Translations under genes and position numbers: made by a program
Assembly (NCBI GenBank): GCA_041486365.1
Contig: JBGPLH010000140.1
Location: 1-8,068, forward strand
DNA: 8,068 nucleotides
Direction: 5' to 3'
From: JBGPLH01 sp041486365 [NCBI: Thermodesulfobacteriota bacterium]
Lineage (GTDB): Bacteria; JAUYMQ01
The notes under the pieces: generated by a model
The model's input: the letters and a program-made list of their open reading frames with translations, nothing else
Databases searched by the model: none
What the model was told of the DNA's origin: nothing
In this document: piece by piece, positions 1 through 4,480 of the stretch
Layout: every line of letters begins with the position of its first letter
How positions within the stretch are numbered: position 1 is the stretch's first letter

Positions 1-158
1 CGCTGCCGGAGGGCGTGGAGATGGTGATGCCCGGGGACAACGTGGAGATGAAGGTGCAGTTGATCACGCCGGTGGCGGTGGACAAGGAGCTTCGGTTCGC
101 CATTCGCGAGGGCGGACGGACCGTGGGCGCCGGCGTGGTGGCTGAAATCAGCAAGTAA
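1..158 (+). CDS. tuf: Elongation factor Tu, C-terminal end (partial)
   Basis: The window opens in the last 51 codons of EF-Tu, the GTPase that delivers aminoacyl-tRNA to the ribosomal A site. The reading frame starts at base 3 and ends at TAA 156-158. The translated end is the conserved beta-barrel domain 3, with VMPGDNVEM, then [20 protein letters not shown] and the final VVAEISK, all characteristic of bacterial EF-Tu. The 5' part lies outside the window, so total length and the GTPase motifs cannot be checked. It is followed by rpmG after 87 nt, the common order tuf-rpmG-trnW-secE-nusG. The stop codon overlaps the first bases of a 31-bp hairpin repeat. Identity is secure; which of possibly two tuf copies this is cannot be told here. 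Confidence 0.97.
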   Translation, partial: LPEGVEMVMPGDNVEMKVQLITPVAVDKELRFAIREGGRTVGAGVVAEISK

Positions 159-187
159 GAGCGAACCCGCGCGAAGCGCGGAGCGTT
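157..187 (+). repeat. GAA-loop hairpin repeat, copy 1 (tandem pair after tuf)
   Basis: This 31-bp unit is repeated exactly at 196-226, with a period of 39 bp. Its centre is a perfect stem: CCGCGC 167-172 pairs with GCGCGG 176-181 around a GAA loop, containing the heptamer GCGAAGC (171-177). Outside the stem, GAAC 163-166 can pair with GTTC 185-188 across a 3-nt bulge. The unit begins inside the tuf stop codon. There is no T-tract, so it is not a standard intrinsic terminator. It may act as an mRNA 3'-end stabiliser or processing element, or may simply be a REP-like dispersed repeat. Confidence 0.85.
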
Positions 188-195
188 CTGAAAGC

Positions 196-226
196 AAGAG
201 CGAACCCGCGCGAAGCGCGGAGCGTT
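196..226 (+). repeat. GAA-loop hairpin repeat, copy 2
   Basis: This is an exact 31-bp copy of 157-187, with the same 6-bp stem and GAA loop (GCGAAGC at 210-216). It ends 8 nt before the rpmG Shine-Dalgarno sequence (GAAGGA 234-239). Together the two copies fill most of the tuf-rpmG gap. The exact identity between copies points to recent duplication or gene conversion. Confidence 0.85.
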
Positions 227-245
227 TCAATGTGAAGGACGACCG

Positions 246-395
246 ATGCGCGACATCATCACCCTCGCCTGCCAGCAGTGCAAGCGGCGGAACTACAACA
301 CGACGAAGAACAAGAGCCGCACGCCGGACAAGCTCGAGCTGAAGAAGTTCTGCCGGTGGTGCCGCTCGCACACCGTGCACCGCGAAACGAAGTGA
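246..395 (+). CDS. rpmG: 50S ribosomal protein L33, zinc-ribbon type
   Basis: This 49-residue protein ([13 protein letters not shown]...) belongs to the L33 family of the large ribosomal subunit, near the E site. It has two CxxC pairs, C9/C12 and C36/C39, which is the zinc-binding 'C+' form of L33. The motif NYNTTKNK is typical of the family. The ATG at 246 is preceded by GAAGGA 234-239, and the stop is TGA 393-395. It sits between tuf and tRNA-Trp, its usual place in many bacteria. The length matches the family (about 49-55 residues). Because the zinc ligands are intact, a zinc-regulated C-minus paralog may exist elsewhere in the genome, but this window gives no evidence for one. Confidence 0.96.
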   Translation: MRDIITLACQQCKRRNYNTTKNKSRTPDKLELKKFCRWCRSHTVHRETK

Positions 396-401
396 GTGTC
401 C

Positions 402-478
402 AGGCCAGTAGCTCCAACTGGTAGAGCAGCGGTCTCCAAAACCGCGGGTTGGGGGTTCGAATCCCTCCTGGCCTGCCA
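402..478 (+). tRNA. trnW: tRNA-Trp (anticodon CCA), CCA end encoded
   Basis: A full cloverleaf can be folded by eye. The acceptor stem is AGGCCAG 402-408 with CTGGCCT 468-474. The D stem is GCTC 411-414 with GAGC 424-427. The anticodon stem is GCGGT 429-433 with ACCGC 441-445, around loop CTCCAAA with anticodon CCA at 436-438. The variable loop is 446-450, and the T stem 451-455/463-467 encloses TTCGAAT. The discriminator is G475 and the CCA tail 476-478 is genome-encoded. It starts 6 nt after the rpmG stop, so it is almost certainly cut from the operon transcript. The D loop reads CAACTGGTA, one base longer than the E. coli tRNA-Trp loop as I recall it, leaving C rather than A just after the D stem. 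Confidence 0.97.
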
Positions 479-492
479 AGTCGAGTCAGCGG

Positions 493-527
493 CCCCCGGC
501 CTCCCGCATCGGCGGGAGGCCGCGGGG
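493..527 (+). promoter_or_regulatory. Strong stem-loop between tRNA-Trp and secE
   Basis: CGGCCTCCCGC (497-507) pairs perfectly with GCGGGAGGCCG (512-522) around a 4-nt loop, giving 11 bp. CCCC 493-496 can add to GGGG 524-527 across a single bulged C. No T-tract follows and secE begins 16 nt later, so it does not look like an intrinsic terminator. It may guide 3' processing of the tRNA or protect the 5' end of the downstream mRNA after tRNA excision. That function is inferred. Confidence 0.65.
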
Positions 528-543
528 ACCCGGGAGAAGGGCG

Positions 544-738
544 ATGCTTCCCCAGGTCGAGAAGAGCCTTCAGTTCCTCAAGGAGGTGCGCGTCGAGGCC
601 AGGAAGGTCACCTGGCCCACCACGCGCGAGGCGATTGGGGCGACCTGGGTGGTGGTCGGTATGGTGGCGTTCATCTCATTGTTCCTGTTCGTGGTGGATT
701 TCCTCCTGTCGAGGTTCATCAACTACGTGGTGGGTTGA
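544..738 (+). CDS. secE: Preprotein translocase subunit SecE
   Basis: This is a 64-residue single-span SecE, the clamp-like membrane subunit that stabilises SecY in the Sec export channel. Residues about 10-30 form the amphipathic cytoplasmic helix with the family hallmark VEARKVTWPTTREA. Residues about 33-58 (WVVVGMVAFISLFLFVVDFLL) form one transmembrane helix. This is the short form common in most bacteria; E. coli SecE has three spans and about 127 residues. The ATG at 544 has GGAG at 533-536 with 7 nt spacing. nusG starts 5 nt after the stop, so the two are probably translationally coupled. Confidence 0.96.
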   Translation: MLPQVEKSLQFLKEVRVEARKVTWPTTREAIGATWVVVGMVAFISLFLFVVDFLLSRFINYVVG

Positions 739-743
739 GAGCG

Positions 744-1487
744 ATGGACGAGAAGCTGAAAGAGGAGTCGGCGCCGGAGGAACTCGAAGCACCCGCTGAG
801 GCCGGACAGGCCGAAGGGGAGGCGACCGAGGGGCCGGAGCCGACGGCCGAATCGGACGCCGCGCCCGAAGCTGCCGCGCATCCGACGGCGGTGGAGGAGG
901 CGCCCGCGCAGGCCGTCCCGCCAAGCGACGCCGGCAAGAAGTGGTACATCGTCCACACCTATTCGGGCTACGAGCAGAAGGTCAAGCAATCGCTCGAGAA
1001 GCAGATCGAGAAGCTCCGCAGGAGCAAGCAGGATCGACACCGCCGGCTCGCGAACTACTTCGGCGAGATCCTGATCCCCACGGAGAACGTCGTGGAGCTG
1101 GTCAAGGGCCAGCGGCGCCAGAGCACGCGCAAGTTCTTCCCCGGCTACATCCTCGTGCAGATGGCGCTCAACGACGAGTCCTGGCACATGGTGCGCGAGA
1201 CGCCGAAGATCAGCGGCTTCGTCGGCGGCACGAAGGAGCCGACGCCGATCACGGAGGAGGAGCTCGCCCGCATCCTGCGCCAGGAGAAGGAAGGGGCCGA
1301 GCGGCCGAAGCCCAAGATCCAGTTCGAGCGGGGCGAGAACGTGCGGGTGGTGACCGGGCCCTTCGCCAATTTCACCGGTGTGGTGGAGGACGTGAAGCCC
1401 GAGAAGGCCAAGGTGAAGGTGCTCGTGACCATCTTCGGTCGCGCGACCCCGGTGGAGTTGTCGTTCATCGAAGTGGAGAAGGCGTAA
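744..1487 (+). CDS. nusG: Transcription termination/antitermination factor NusG with acidic N-terminal extension
   Basis: NusG binds RNA polymerase through its NGN domain and contacts Rho or ribosomal protein S10 through its KOW domain. The protein is 247 residues, against about 181 in E. coli. Residues 1-64 are an Ala/Pro/Glu-rich, strongly acidic extension with about 18 Asp/Glu and only two Lys. The NGN domain runs from [16 protein letters not shown] (65-80) through [10 protein letters not shown] (131-140) and ISGFVGG (156-162). The KOW domain spans about 194-247 ([19 protein letters not shown]...). I chose ATG 744, five nt after the secE stop; it is the only ATG before the NGN domain, although its Shine-Dalgarno is weak (GAGAG). 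A GTG at 891 would give a shorter form, but the gap it would leave after secE is unlikely. The frame stays open further upstream through the tRNA by chance. Confidence 0.95.
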   Translation: MDEKLKEESAPEELEAPAEAGQAEGEATEGPEPTAESDAAPEAAAHPTAVEEAPAQAVPPSDAGKKWYIVHTYSGYEQKVKQSLEKQIEKLRRSKQDRHRRLANYFGEILIPTENVVELVKGQRRQSTRKFFPGYILVQMALNDESWHMVRETPKISGFVGGTKEPTPITEEELARILRQEKEGAERPKPKIQFERGENVRVVTGPFANFTGVVEDVKPEKAKVKVLVTIFGRATPVELSFIEVEKA

Positions 1488-1913
1488 ATGGCGAAGAAGG
1501 TGATTGCCGAGATCAAGCTGCAGTGCCCCGCGGGGGCCGCCAACCCGAGCCCGCCGGTCGGACCGGCGCTCGGGCAGCACGGCGTCAACATCATGGAGTT
1601 CTGCAAGCAGTTCAACGCGGCGACGCAGGCCCAGGAAGGGCTGATCATCCCGGTCGTGATCACGGTGTTCGCCGACCGATCCTTCACCTTCATCCTGAAG
1701 ACGCCGCCCGCCTCGATCCTGCTCAAGCGCGCGGCGAAGGTCGCCAAGGGAGCGGCCGACCCCAAGCGCGACCGGGTCGGTACGGTGACGATGGCCCAGG
1801 TCCGGGAGATCGCGCAGACGAAGCTTCCCGATCTGAACTGCTACGACATCGACGCGGCCATGAAGATCGTCGCGGGCACCGCGCGGAGCATGGGTATCGC
1901 GATCGAAGGCTGA
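1488..1913 (+). CDS. rplK: 50S ribosomal protein L11
   Basis: L11 is 141 residues here, the usual length. It binds the GTPase-associated region of 23S rRNA at the base of the L7/L12 stalk. The N-terminal domain has the conserved [18 protein letters not shown] segment, including the Pro pair at 22-23 associated with thiostrepton and micrococcin response in this family. The C-terminal RNA-binding domain ends with the signature [22 protein letters not shown]. The start codon directly abuts the nusG stop (TAAATG). Its Shine-Dalgarno (GGAG 1475-1478) lies inside the nusG coding end, so coupling to nusG is likely. It therefore has no leader of its own, unlike E. coli rplK, whose leader carries the L1 operator. 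Confidence 0.98.
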   Translation: MAKKVIAEIKLQCPAGAANPSPPVGPALGQHGVNIMEFCKQFNAATQAQEGLIIPVVITVFADRSFTFILKTPPASILLKRAAKVAKGAADPKRDRVGTVTMAQVREIAQTKLPDLNCYDIDAAMKIVAGTARSMGIAIEG

Positions 1914-2019
1914 GGCAATCGGACGGGAGGCTCCGGCCCGGAGACGGGGGCCGGCGGACATCCGCAGTGACCACGTCGGGAGGGGCATTCGCCCCGCCGG
2001 TACCGACCGGGAGCAAACG
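1914..2019 (+). promoter_or_regulatory. Structured rplK-rplA spacer (possible L1 control region)
   Basis: This 106-nt gap holds three possible stem-loops. CCGGCCC 1933-1939 pairs with GGGCCGG 1948-1954. GCGG 1954-1957 pairs with CCGC 1962-1965. GGGGC 1982-1986 pairs with GCCCC 1991-1995 around ATTC. The rplA Shine-Dalgarno (GGGAG 2009-2013) follows. L1 is known to repress its own operon by binding mRNA. Because rplK has no leader here, this spacer is a plausible place for such a site. I could not match it confidently to the L1 rRNA-mimic motif, so the role is inference. Confidence 0.4.
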
Positions 2020-2730
2020 ATGGCGACGCACGGCAAGAAGTACCTGGAGGCGCGGAAGAAGGTCGATCCGAACAAGAAGTACGATCTGGCGGAAGCGCTC
2101 GATCTCCTCGATCAGACGCACTTCGTGAAGTTCGACGAGAACGTGGACATGGCGGTAAGGCTCGGCGTGGATCCCAAGCACGCCGATCAGATGGTGCGCG
2201 GCGCCGTCGTCCTGCCGCACGGCGTCGGCAAGGACGTGCGCGTGATCGTCTTCGCGAAGGGAGAGAAGGAAAAGGAAGCGCGCGACGCTGGCGCAGACCA
2301 CGTCGGCAACGAGGATCTGATCAAGAAGATCCAGGAGGGCTGGCTCGACTTCGACAAGGCCATCGCCACGCCCGACCTCATGGCTCAGGTGGGCAAGCTC
2401 GGCAAGGTGCTCGGTCCGCGTGGCCTCATGCCGAACCCCAAGGTCGGGACCGTCACCTTCGACGTCGGTCGCGCGGTGAAGGAGCAGAAGGCGGGCAAGG
2501 TCGAGTTCAAGGTGAACAAGGACGGGATCGTCCACGCGCCGGTCGGTAAGATCTCCTTCGGCAAGGAGAAGATCCGGGACAACTTCCTCGCGGTTCTGGA
2601 CGTGATCCTCAAGGCGAAGCCCGCTGCCAGCAAGGGGAACTATCTGAGGAGCATCGCTCTGTCCAACACGATGGGACCCGGCATCCGGCTGAACCCCGCG
2701 GAGCTGCAGTTGATGCTCAAGACGACCTGA
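2020..2730 (+). CDS. rplA: 50S ribosomal protein L1
   Basis: L1 forms the mobile stalk beside the ribosomal E site and helps release deacylated tRNA; in many bacteria it also represses its own mRNA. The 236-residue product has the normal length. It begins [16 protein letters not shown] and carries the family signature [20 protein letters not shown] at about residues 127-146, followed by the conserved ending [11 protein letters not shown]. Start ATG 2020 has GGGAG 2009-2013 with 6 nt spacing. It follows rplK after a 106-nt structured gap and precedes the 308-nt rplJ leader. Nothing is truncated or odd. Confidence 0.98.
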   Translation: MATHGKKYLEARKKVDPNKKYDLAEALDLLDQTHFVKFDENVDMAVRLGVDPKHADQMVRGAVVLPHGVGKDVRVIVFAKGEKEKEARDAGADHVGNEDLIKKIQEGWLDFDKAIATPDLMAQVGKLGKVLGPRGLMPNPKVGTVTFDVGRAVKEQKAGKVEFKVNKDGIVHAPVGKISFGKEKIRDNFLAVLDVILKAKPAASKGNYLRSIALSNTMGPGIRLNPAELQLMLKTT

Positions 2731-2855
2731 TTCACGAAGCAACGGCTATTCACGACTGTTCGGTCCCCGGAGAACGCGGGGGCCTACCCTGAAAGGAGGC
2801 CAGCGACCGGTCAGCACTCCCAACCAGGATCCTTGTCGGAGAACGCGGGTGGAGT

Positions 2856-2882
2856 GGCGCGGCACGGAATCCGTGCGGCGCC
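2856..2882 (+). promoter_or_regulatory. Hairpin in rplJ leader
   Basis: GGCGC 2856-2860 pairs with GCGCC 2878-2882 and GCACGG 2862-2867 with CCGTGC 2871-2876. They are separated by one G-G mismatch and closed by an AAT loop. With 11 base pairs this is the strongest stem in the leader. It may be part of the L10 binding or attenuation structure. Confidence 0.6.
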
Positions 2883-2900
2883 CCGTAATCGCCTCGCCGC

Positions 2901-2916
2901 GGCCCTGAAAAGGGCC
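2901..2916 (+). promoter_or_regulatory. GAAA-tetraloop hairpin in rplJ leader
   Basis: GGCCCT 2901-2906 and AGGGCC 2911-2916 form a perfect 6-bp stem capped by GAAA, a GNRA tetraloop that is stable in RNA and suited to tertiary docking. This supports the leader acting as a folded RNA. Confidence 0.55.
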
Positions 2917-2951
2917 CGGGGACGGCCCGCGGAGACGGGGTACGCCCTTCC

Positions 2952-2970
2952 CGGAGGAGCTTCTCCTTCG
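2952..2970 (+). promoter_or_regulatory. Third hairpin in rplJ leader
   Basis: CGGAGGAG 2952-2959 pairs with CTCCTTCG 2963-2970, including one G-T wobble, around a CTT loop. The left arm contains an anti-Shine-Dalgarno-complementary GGAGG but is too far from the rplJ start to be its ribosome binding site. Confidence 0.45.
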
Positions 2971-3027
2971 CGCGGAGCGTCCGTCTTGCCCGGTCGGATT
3001 CCGGAGGGAGAGACGGCGCGTGGCCCG

Positions 3028-3034
3028 AAGGAGG
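3028..3034 (+). promoter_or_regulatory. rplJ ribosome binding site, deciding a GTG start
   Basis: AAGGAGG is a near-perfect Shine-Dalgarno placed 4 nt before GTG 3039. There is no in-frame ATG between it and the conserved L10 N-terminus, so the GTG is the start. Confidence 0.85.
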
Positions 3035-3038
3035 GATC

Positions 3039-3617
3039 GTGCTCAAGCGGGAGCAGAAGGAGCAGTGGGTCGCCGGGATCCACGAGAAGCTCGGTGGGGC
3101 CGAGGCGGTCTTCGTCCTCGACTACCGCGGGCTCACCGTGGCCGAGGTGAACCGGCTCCGGAAGAAGCTGCGCGAGGCGAACGGCGAGCTGCGGGTGGTG
3201 AAGAACACACTGCTCCGGCGCGCGGCGGCGGGAACGGACAGCGCGACCATGGAGGACCTCTTCACGGGGCCCACGGCGCTCGCGCTGGCGAAGACCGATC
3301 CGGTGATGCCCGCCAAGGTGCTCATCGACTTCGCGAAGGACGTACCCAGGCTCGAGTTGCGCGCGGCCGTGCTCAAGGGCCGGCGGCTCACGGTGGCCGA
3401 AATCACCCGGCTCGCCGCGCTGCCCTCCCTGATCGAGCTTCGCGCAACGTTGCTCGGCACGCTCTCGGCGCCGGCGGGGCAGCTCGTCCGGCTGCTCGCC
3501 ACGCCTGGCGGCCAGCTTGCCCGCGCGATGGCGCTTCGGCGCGATCAGCTCCCGCCAGAGGGCGCGCCGCTGGAGGTCCCGCCGGAGGTCCCGAGCGAAG
3601 CGAGGGCCGACTCTTGA
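3039..3617 (+). CDS. rplJ: 50S ribosomal protein L10
   Basis: L10 anchors the L7/L12 dimers to the ribosome and, with them, represses its own mRNA. The product is 192 residues, longer than the usual 165-180. The N-terminal domain shows VFVLDYRGLTVAEVNRLRKK and VVKNTLLRRA, the rRNA-binding family signatures. The C-terminal helix, about residues 150-173 (LVRLLATPGGQLARAMALRR), is the L7/L12 dimer platform. Beyond it is an extra Pro/Glu-rich tail, LEVPPEVPSEARADS, built from a 12-bp DNA repeat (3572-3581 and 3584-3593) followed by a hairpin repeat (3593-3611) that encodes SEARAD (186-191). The start is GTG with a strong Shine-Dalgarno. The tail is probably a by-product of repeat insertion rather than a conserved domain. 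Confidence 0.97.
   Translation: MLKREQKEQWVAGIHEKLGGAEAVFVLDYRGLTVAEVNRLRKKLREANGELRVVKNTLLRRAAAGTDSATMEDLFTGPTALALAKTDPVMPAKVLIDFAKDVPRLELRAAVLKGRRLTVAEITRLAALPSLIELRATLLGTLSAPAGQLVRLLATPGGQLARAMALRRDQLPPEGAPLEVPPEVPSEARADS
3593..3611 (+). repeat. GCGAAGC repeat inside the rplJ 3' end
   Basis: This 19-bp unit, GAGCGAAGCGAGGGCCGAC, is repeated exactly at 3616-3634 with a period of 23 bp. It lies in frame at the end of rplJ and encodes SEARAD. Its stem, with the upstream CCC (3590-3592), contains tandem G-A/A-G oppositions where the copies after tuf and rplL have C-G pairs. Confidence 0.8.
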
Positions 3618-3634
3618 GCGAAGCGAGGGCCGAC
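3616..3634 (+). repeat. GCGAAGC repeat overlapping the rplJ stop codon
   Basis: This is an exact 19-bp copy of 3593-3611. It begins on the last two bases of the rplJ TGA and runs into the spacer. Confidence 0.8.
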
Positions 3635-3713
3635 ACAACCTGACGTGACGGCCCCCGCCTGGCACGCGGGCACCTCGAGACGACGCTCCGAGACACCAGG
3701 ATCCCGAAACCCC

Positions 3714-3750
3714 ATCCGGCGTGAGCCGGAACACCCCGGCGAAGCCGGAT
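3714..3750 (+). repeat. Paired short hairpins upstream of rplL
   Basis: CCGGC 3716-3720 with GCCGG 3725-3729 (loop GTGA, a GNRA type) and CCGGC 3736-3740 with GCCGG 3744-3748 (loop GAA, heptamer GCGAAGC at 3739-3745) form two adjacent hairpins. The outer arms ATCCGGC 3714-3720 and GCCGGAT 3744-3750 are also complementary, so an alternative long-range stem can form. The rplL Shine-Dalgarno begins 6 nt downstream. This may influence rplL translation or mRNA cleavage, or be another member of the repeat family. Confidence 0.6.
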
Positions 3751-3755
3751 GCACA

Positions 3756-3761
3756 GGGAGG
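3756..3761 (+). promoter_or_regulatory. rplL ribosome binding site, deciding the start
   Basis: GGGAGG lies 8 nt before ATG 3770. It favours this start over the in-frame ATG at 3749, which would add seven residues and lies upstream of the Shine-Dalgarno. A strong site suits the several-fold excess of L7/L12 over L10. Confidence 0.85.
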
Positions 3762-3769
3762 AAAGACCG

Positions 3770-4141
3770 ATGGCCGATTTGAACCAGATCGCGGACAACC
3801 TGAGCACTCTCACGCTCCTGGAGGCGGCGGAGCTCGTGAAGATGCTCGAGGAGAAGTGGGGCGTCTCAGCGGCCGCGCCCGTGGCGGTGGCTGCCCTGGC
3901 GGCAGGCGGCGCGACCGCCGTGGAGGAGAAGACGGAGTTCGACGCCATCCTCACCGGCGCGGGCGACAAGAAGATCCAGATCATCAAGGAGGTTCGGGCG
4001 ATCACGGGTCTGGGCCTGAAGGAGGCCAAGGATCTCGTCGAGGGGGCCCCGAAGCCCATCAAGACCGGCGTCACCAAGGAAGAGGCCGCGGCCATCAAGA
4101 AGAAGATCGAGGACGCCGGCGGCACGGCCGAGGTGAAGTAG
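3770..4141 (+). CDS. rplL: 50S ribosomal protein L7/L12
   Basis: L7/L12 is the multi-copy stalk protein that recruits translational GTPases such as EF-Tu and EF-G. The 123-residue product has the standard layout. Residues about 1-33 ([32 protein letters not shown]) form the dimerisation domain that binds L10. Residues about 34-53 are an Ala/Gly/Val-rich flexible hinge. Residues about 54-123 form the factor-binding domain, with [25 protein letters not shown] and the end GGTAEVK. It follows rplJ after 152 nt of repeat-bearing spacer. It is complete and unremarkable. Confidence 0.98.
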   Translation: MADLNQIADNLSTLTLLEAAELVKMLEEKWGVSAAAPVAVAALAAGGATAVEEKTEFDAILTGAGDKKIQIIKEVRAITGLGLKEAKDLVEGAPKPIKTGVTKEEAAAIKKKIEDAGGTAEVK

Positions 4142-4147
4142 GGCCCC

Positions 4148-4173
4148 GAGGTCCCGCGCGAAGCGCGGGCCGA
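4148..4173 (+). repeat. GAA-loop hairpin repeat after rplL
   Basis: CCCGCGC 4153-4159 and GCGCGGG 4163-4169 form a perfect 7-bp stem around GAA (heptamer GCGAAGC 4158-4164). The 26-nt unit matches 3586-3611 at all but the two symmetric stem positions (C here, A there) and the last base. It starts 6 nt after the rplL stop. No T-tract follows. In E. coli the rplL-rpoB gap carries an attenuator and an RNase III site; this hairpin may play a comparable role, which is inference. Confidence 0.75.
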
Positions 4174-4356
4174 GAAAAGTCTGACACGAGATCCACAGCG
4201 ACGCGGGGGCGACTCCAGAAACGGTCGGGCCCGGAAAGGAGTGAGGAAACCCGCGCCGTCCACGCCGTTCATCGGCGCGGCGCGCACAACTGAATAGTCC
4301 CTCCCCGCCGGTACGGGCGCGGGTGCGACACCGTCAATGGGCGGGGTGGGACACGA

Positions 4357-4380
4357 CCCGGGAAGTACGTTTTTCCCGGG
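4357..4380 (+). promoter_or_regulatory. Stem-loop with T-run in its loop, upstream of rpoB
   Basis: CCCGGGAA 4357-4364 pairs with TTCCCGGG 4373-4380, a perfect 8-bp stem with loop GTACGTTT. The T-run (4370-4374) is in the loop and right arm rather than after the stem, so it does not fit an intrinsic terminator on the + strand. Confidence 0.55.
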
Positions 4381-4408
4381 AGACCCCGAGCAGCAACCCG
4401 AGGCCGTC

Positions 4409-4442
4409 CCCCGGATTCCGGGGATCGCGCATGCGGCGATCC
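4409..4442 (+). promoter_or_regulatory. Two mutually exclusive stems close to rpoB
   Basis: CCCCGG 4409-4414 pairs with CCGGGG 4418-4423, and GGATCGC 4422-4428 pairs with GCGATCC 4436-4442. The stems share bases 4422-4423, so they compete at that point. They end 38 nt before the rpoB start. A switch-like role is possible but unproven. Confidence 0.45.
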
Positions 4443-4480
4443 GTGGACCAGGCGGGACCGGCCCAGAGGTCAGCCAGACG

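Larger units (their letters stand above)
2731..3038 (+). promoter_or_regulatory. rplJ (L10) leader region, long and structured
   Basis: This 308-nt gene-free stretch precedes rplJ, where bacteria commonly carry an L10 leader bound by the L10-(L7/L12) complex. By eye it contains several stems. CCCCG 2765-2769 pairs with CGGGG 2777-2781. GGCCT 2781-2785 pairs with AGGCC 2797-2801. ACTCC 2816-2820 pairs with GGAGT 2851-2855. There are stronger hairpins at 2856-2882, 2901-2916 and 2952-2970. A 13-mer, CGGAGAACGCGGG, occurs twice (2768-2780 and 2837-2849). No convincing promoter or T-tract terminator is visible. Assignment as an L10 leader rests on position and structure, not on a covariance-model match. 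Confidence 0.55.
4174..4480 (+). promoter_or_regulatory. rpoB upstream region with several stem-loops
   Basis: This stretch of about 307 nt holds no credible gene. It contains CGCCG 4263-4267 pairing with CGGCG 4273-4277, the 8-bp stem at 4357-4380, and two overlapping stems at 4409-4442. I see no convincing -35/-10 promoter and no stem followed by a T-run. It probably contributes to setting the ratio of ribosomal protein to RNA polymerase mRNA, by attenuation or processing. Confidence 0.45.

Noticed and set aside
157-226. Possible CRISPR array
   Set aside because: Only two units with an 8-nt separation, no spacers of the needed length and no cas genes.
396-743. Upstream in-frame extension of nusG running through the tRNA
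   Set aside because: It would translate tRNA-Trp and overlap all of secE. The frame is open only because of high G+C; ATG 744 next to the secE stop is the sensible start.
941-2128. 395-codon + strand frame overlapping nusG, rplK and rplA
   Set aside because: Out-of-frame shadow; Arg/Gly/Asp-rich translation and the true genes in the other frame are conserved.
723-2742. Long - strand frames opposite nusG, rplK and rplA
   Set aside because: Shadows of well-identified + strand genes, with Arg/His-rich sequence and no recognisable domain.
3531-3542. GCGC-TTCG-GCGC hairpin inside rplJ
   Set aside because: A perfect UUCG-type hairpin, but it lies within conserved coding sequence (ALRR) of the L7/L12-binding helix and is easily explained by codon choice.
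3749-3769. Earlier ATG for rplL
   Set aside because: It lies upstream of the strong Shine-Dalgarno at 3756-3761 and would add a non-conserved MHREERP to a canonical MADLNQ start.
4153-4180. Intrinsic terminator after rplL
   Set aside because: The stem is strong but is followed by GCCGAGAAAAG on the + strand, with no T-run.
4181-4300. Possible sigma-70 promoter before rpoB (CTGACA near 4181, GAATAGT near 4292)
   Set aside because: The two elements are about 100 nt apart rather than 16-18, and neither matches consensus well.
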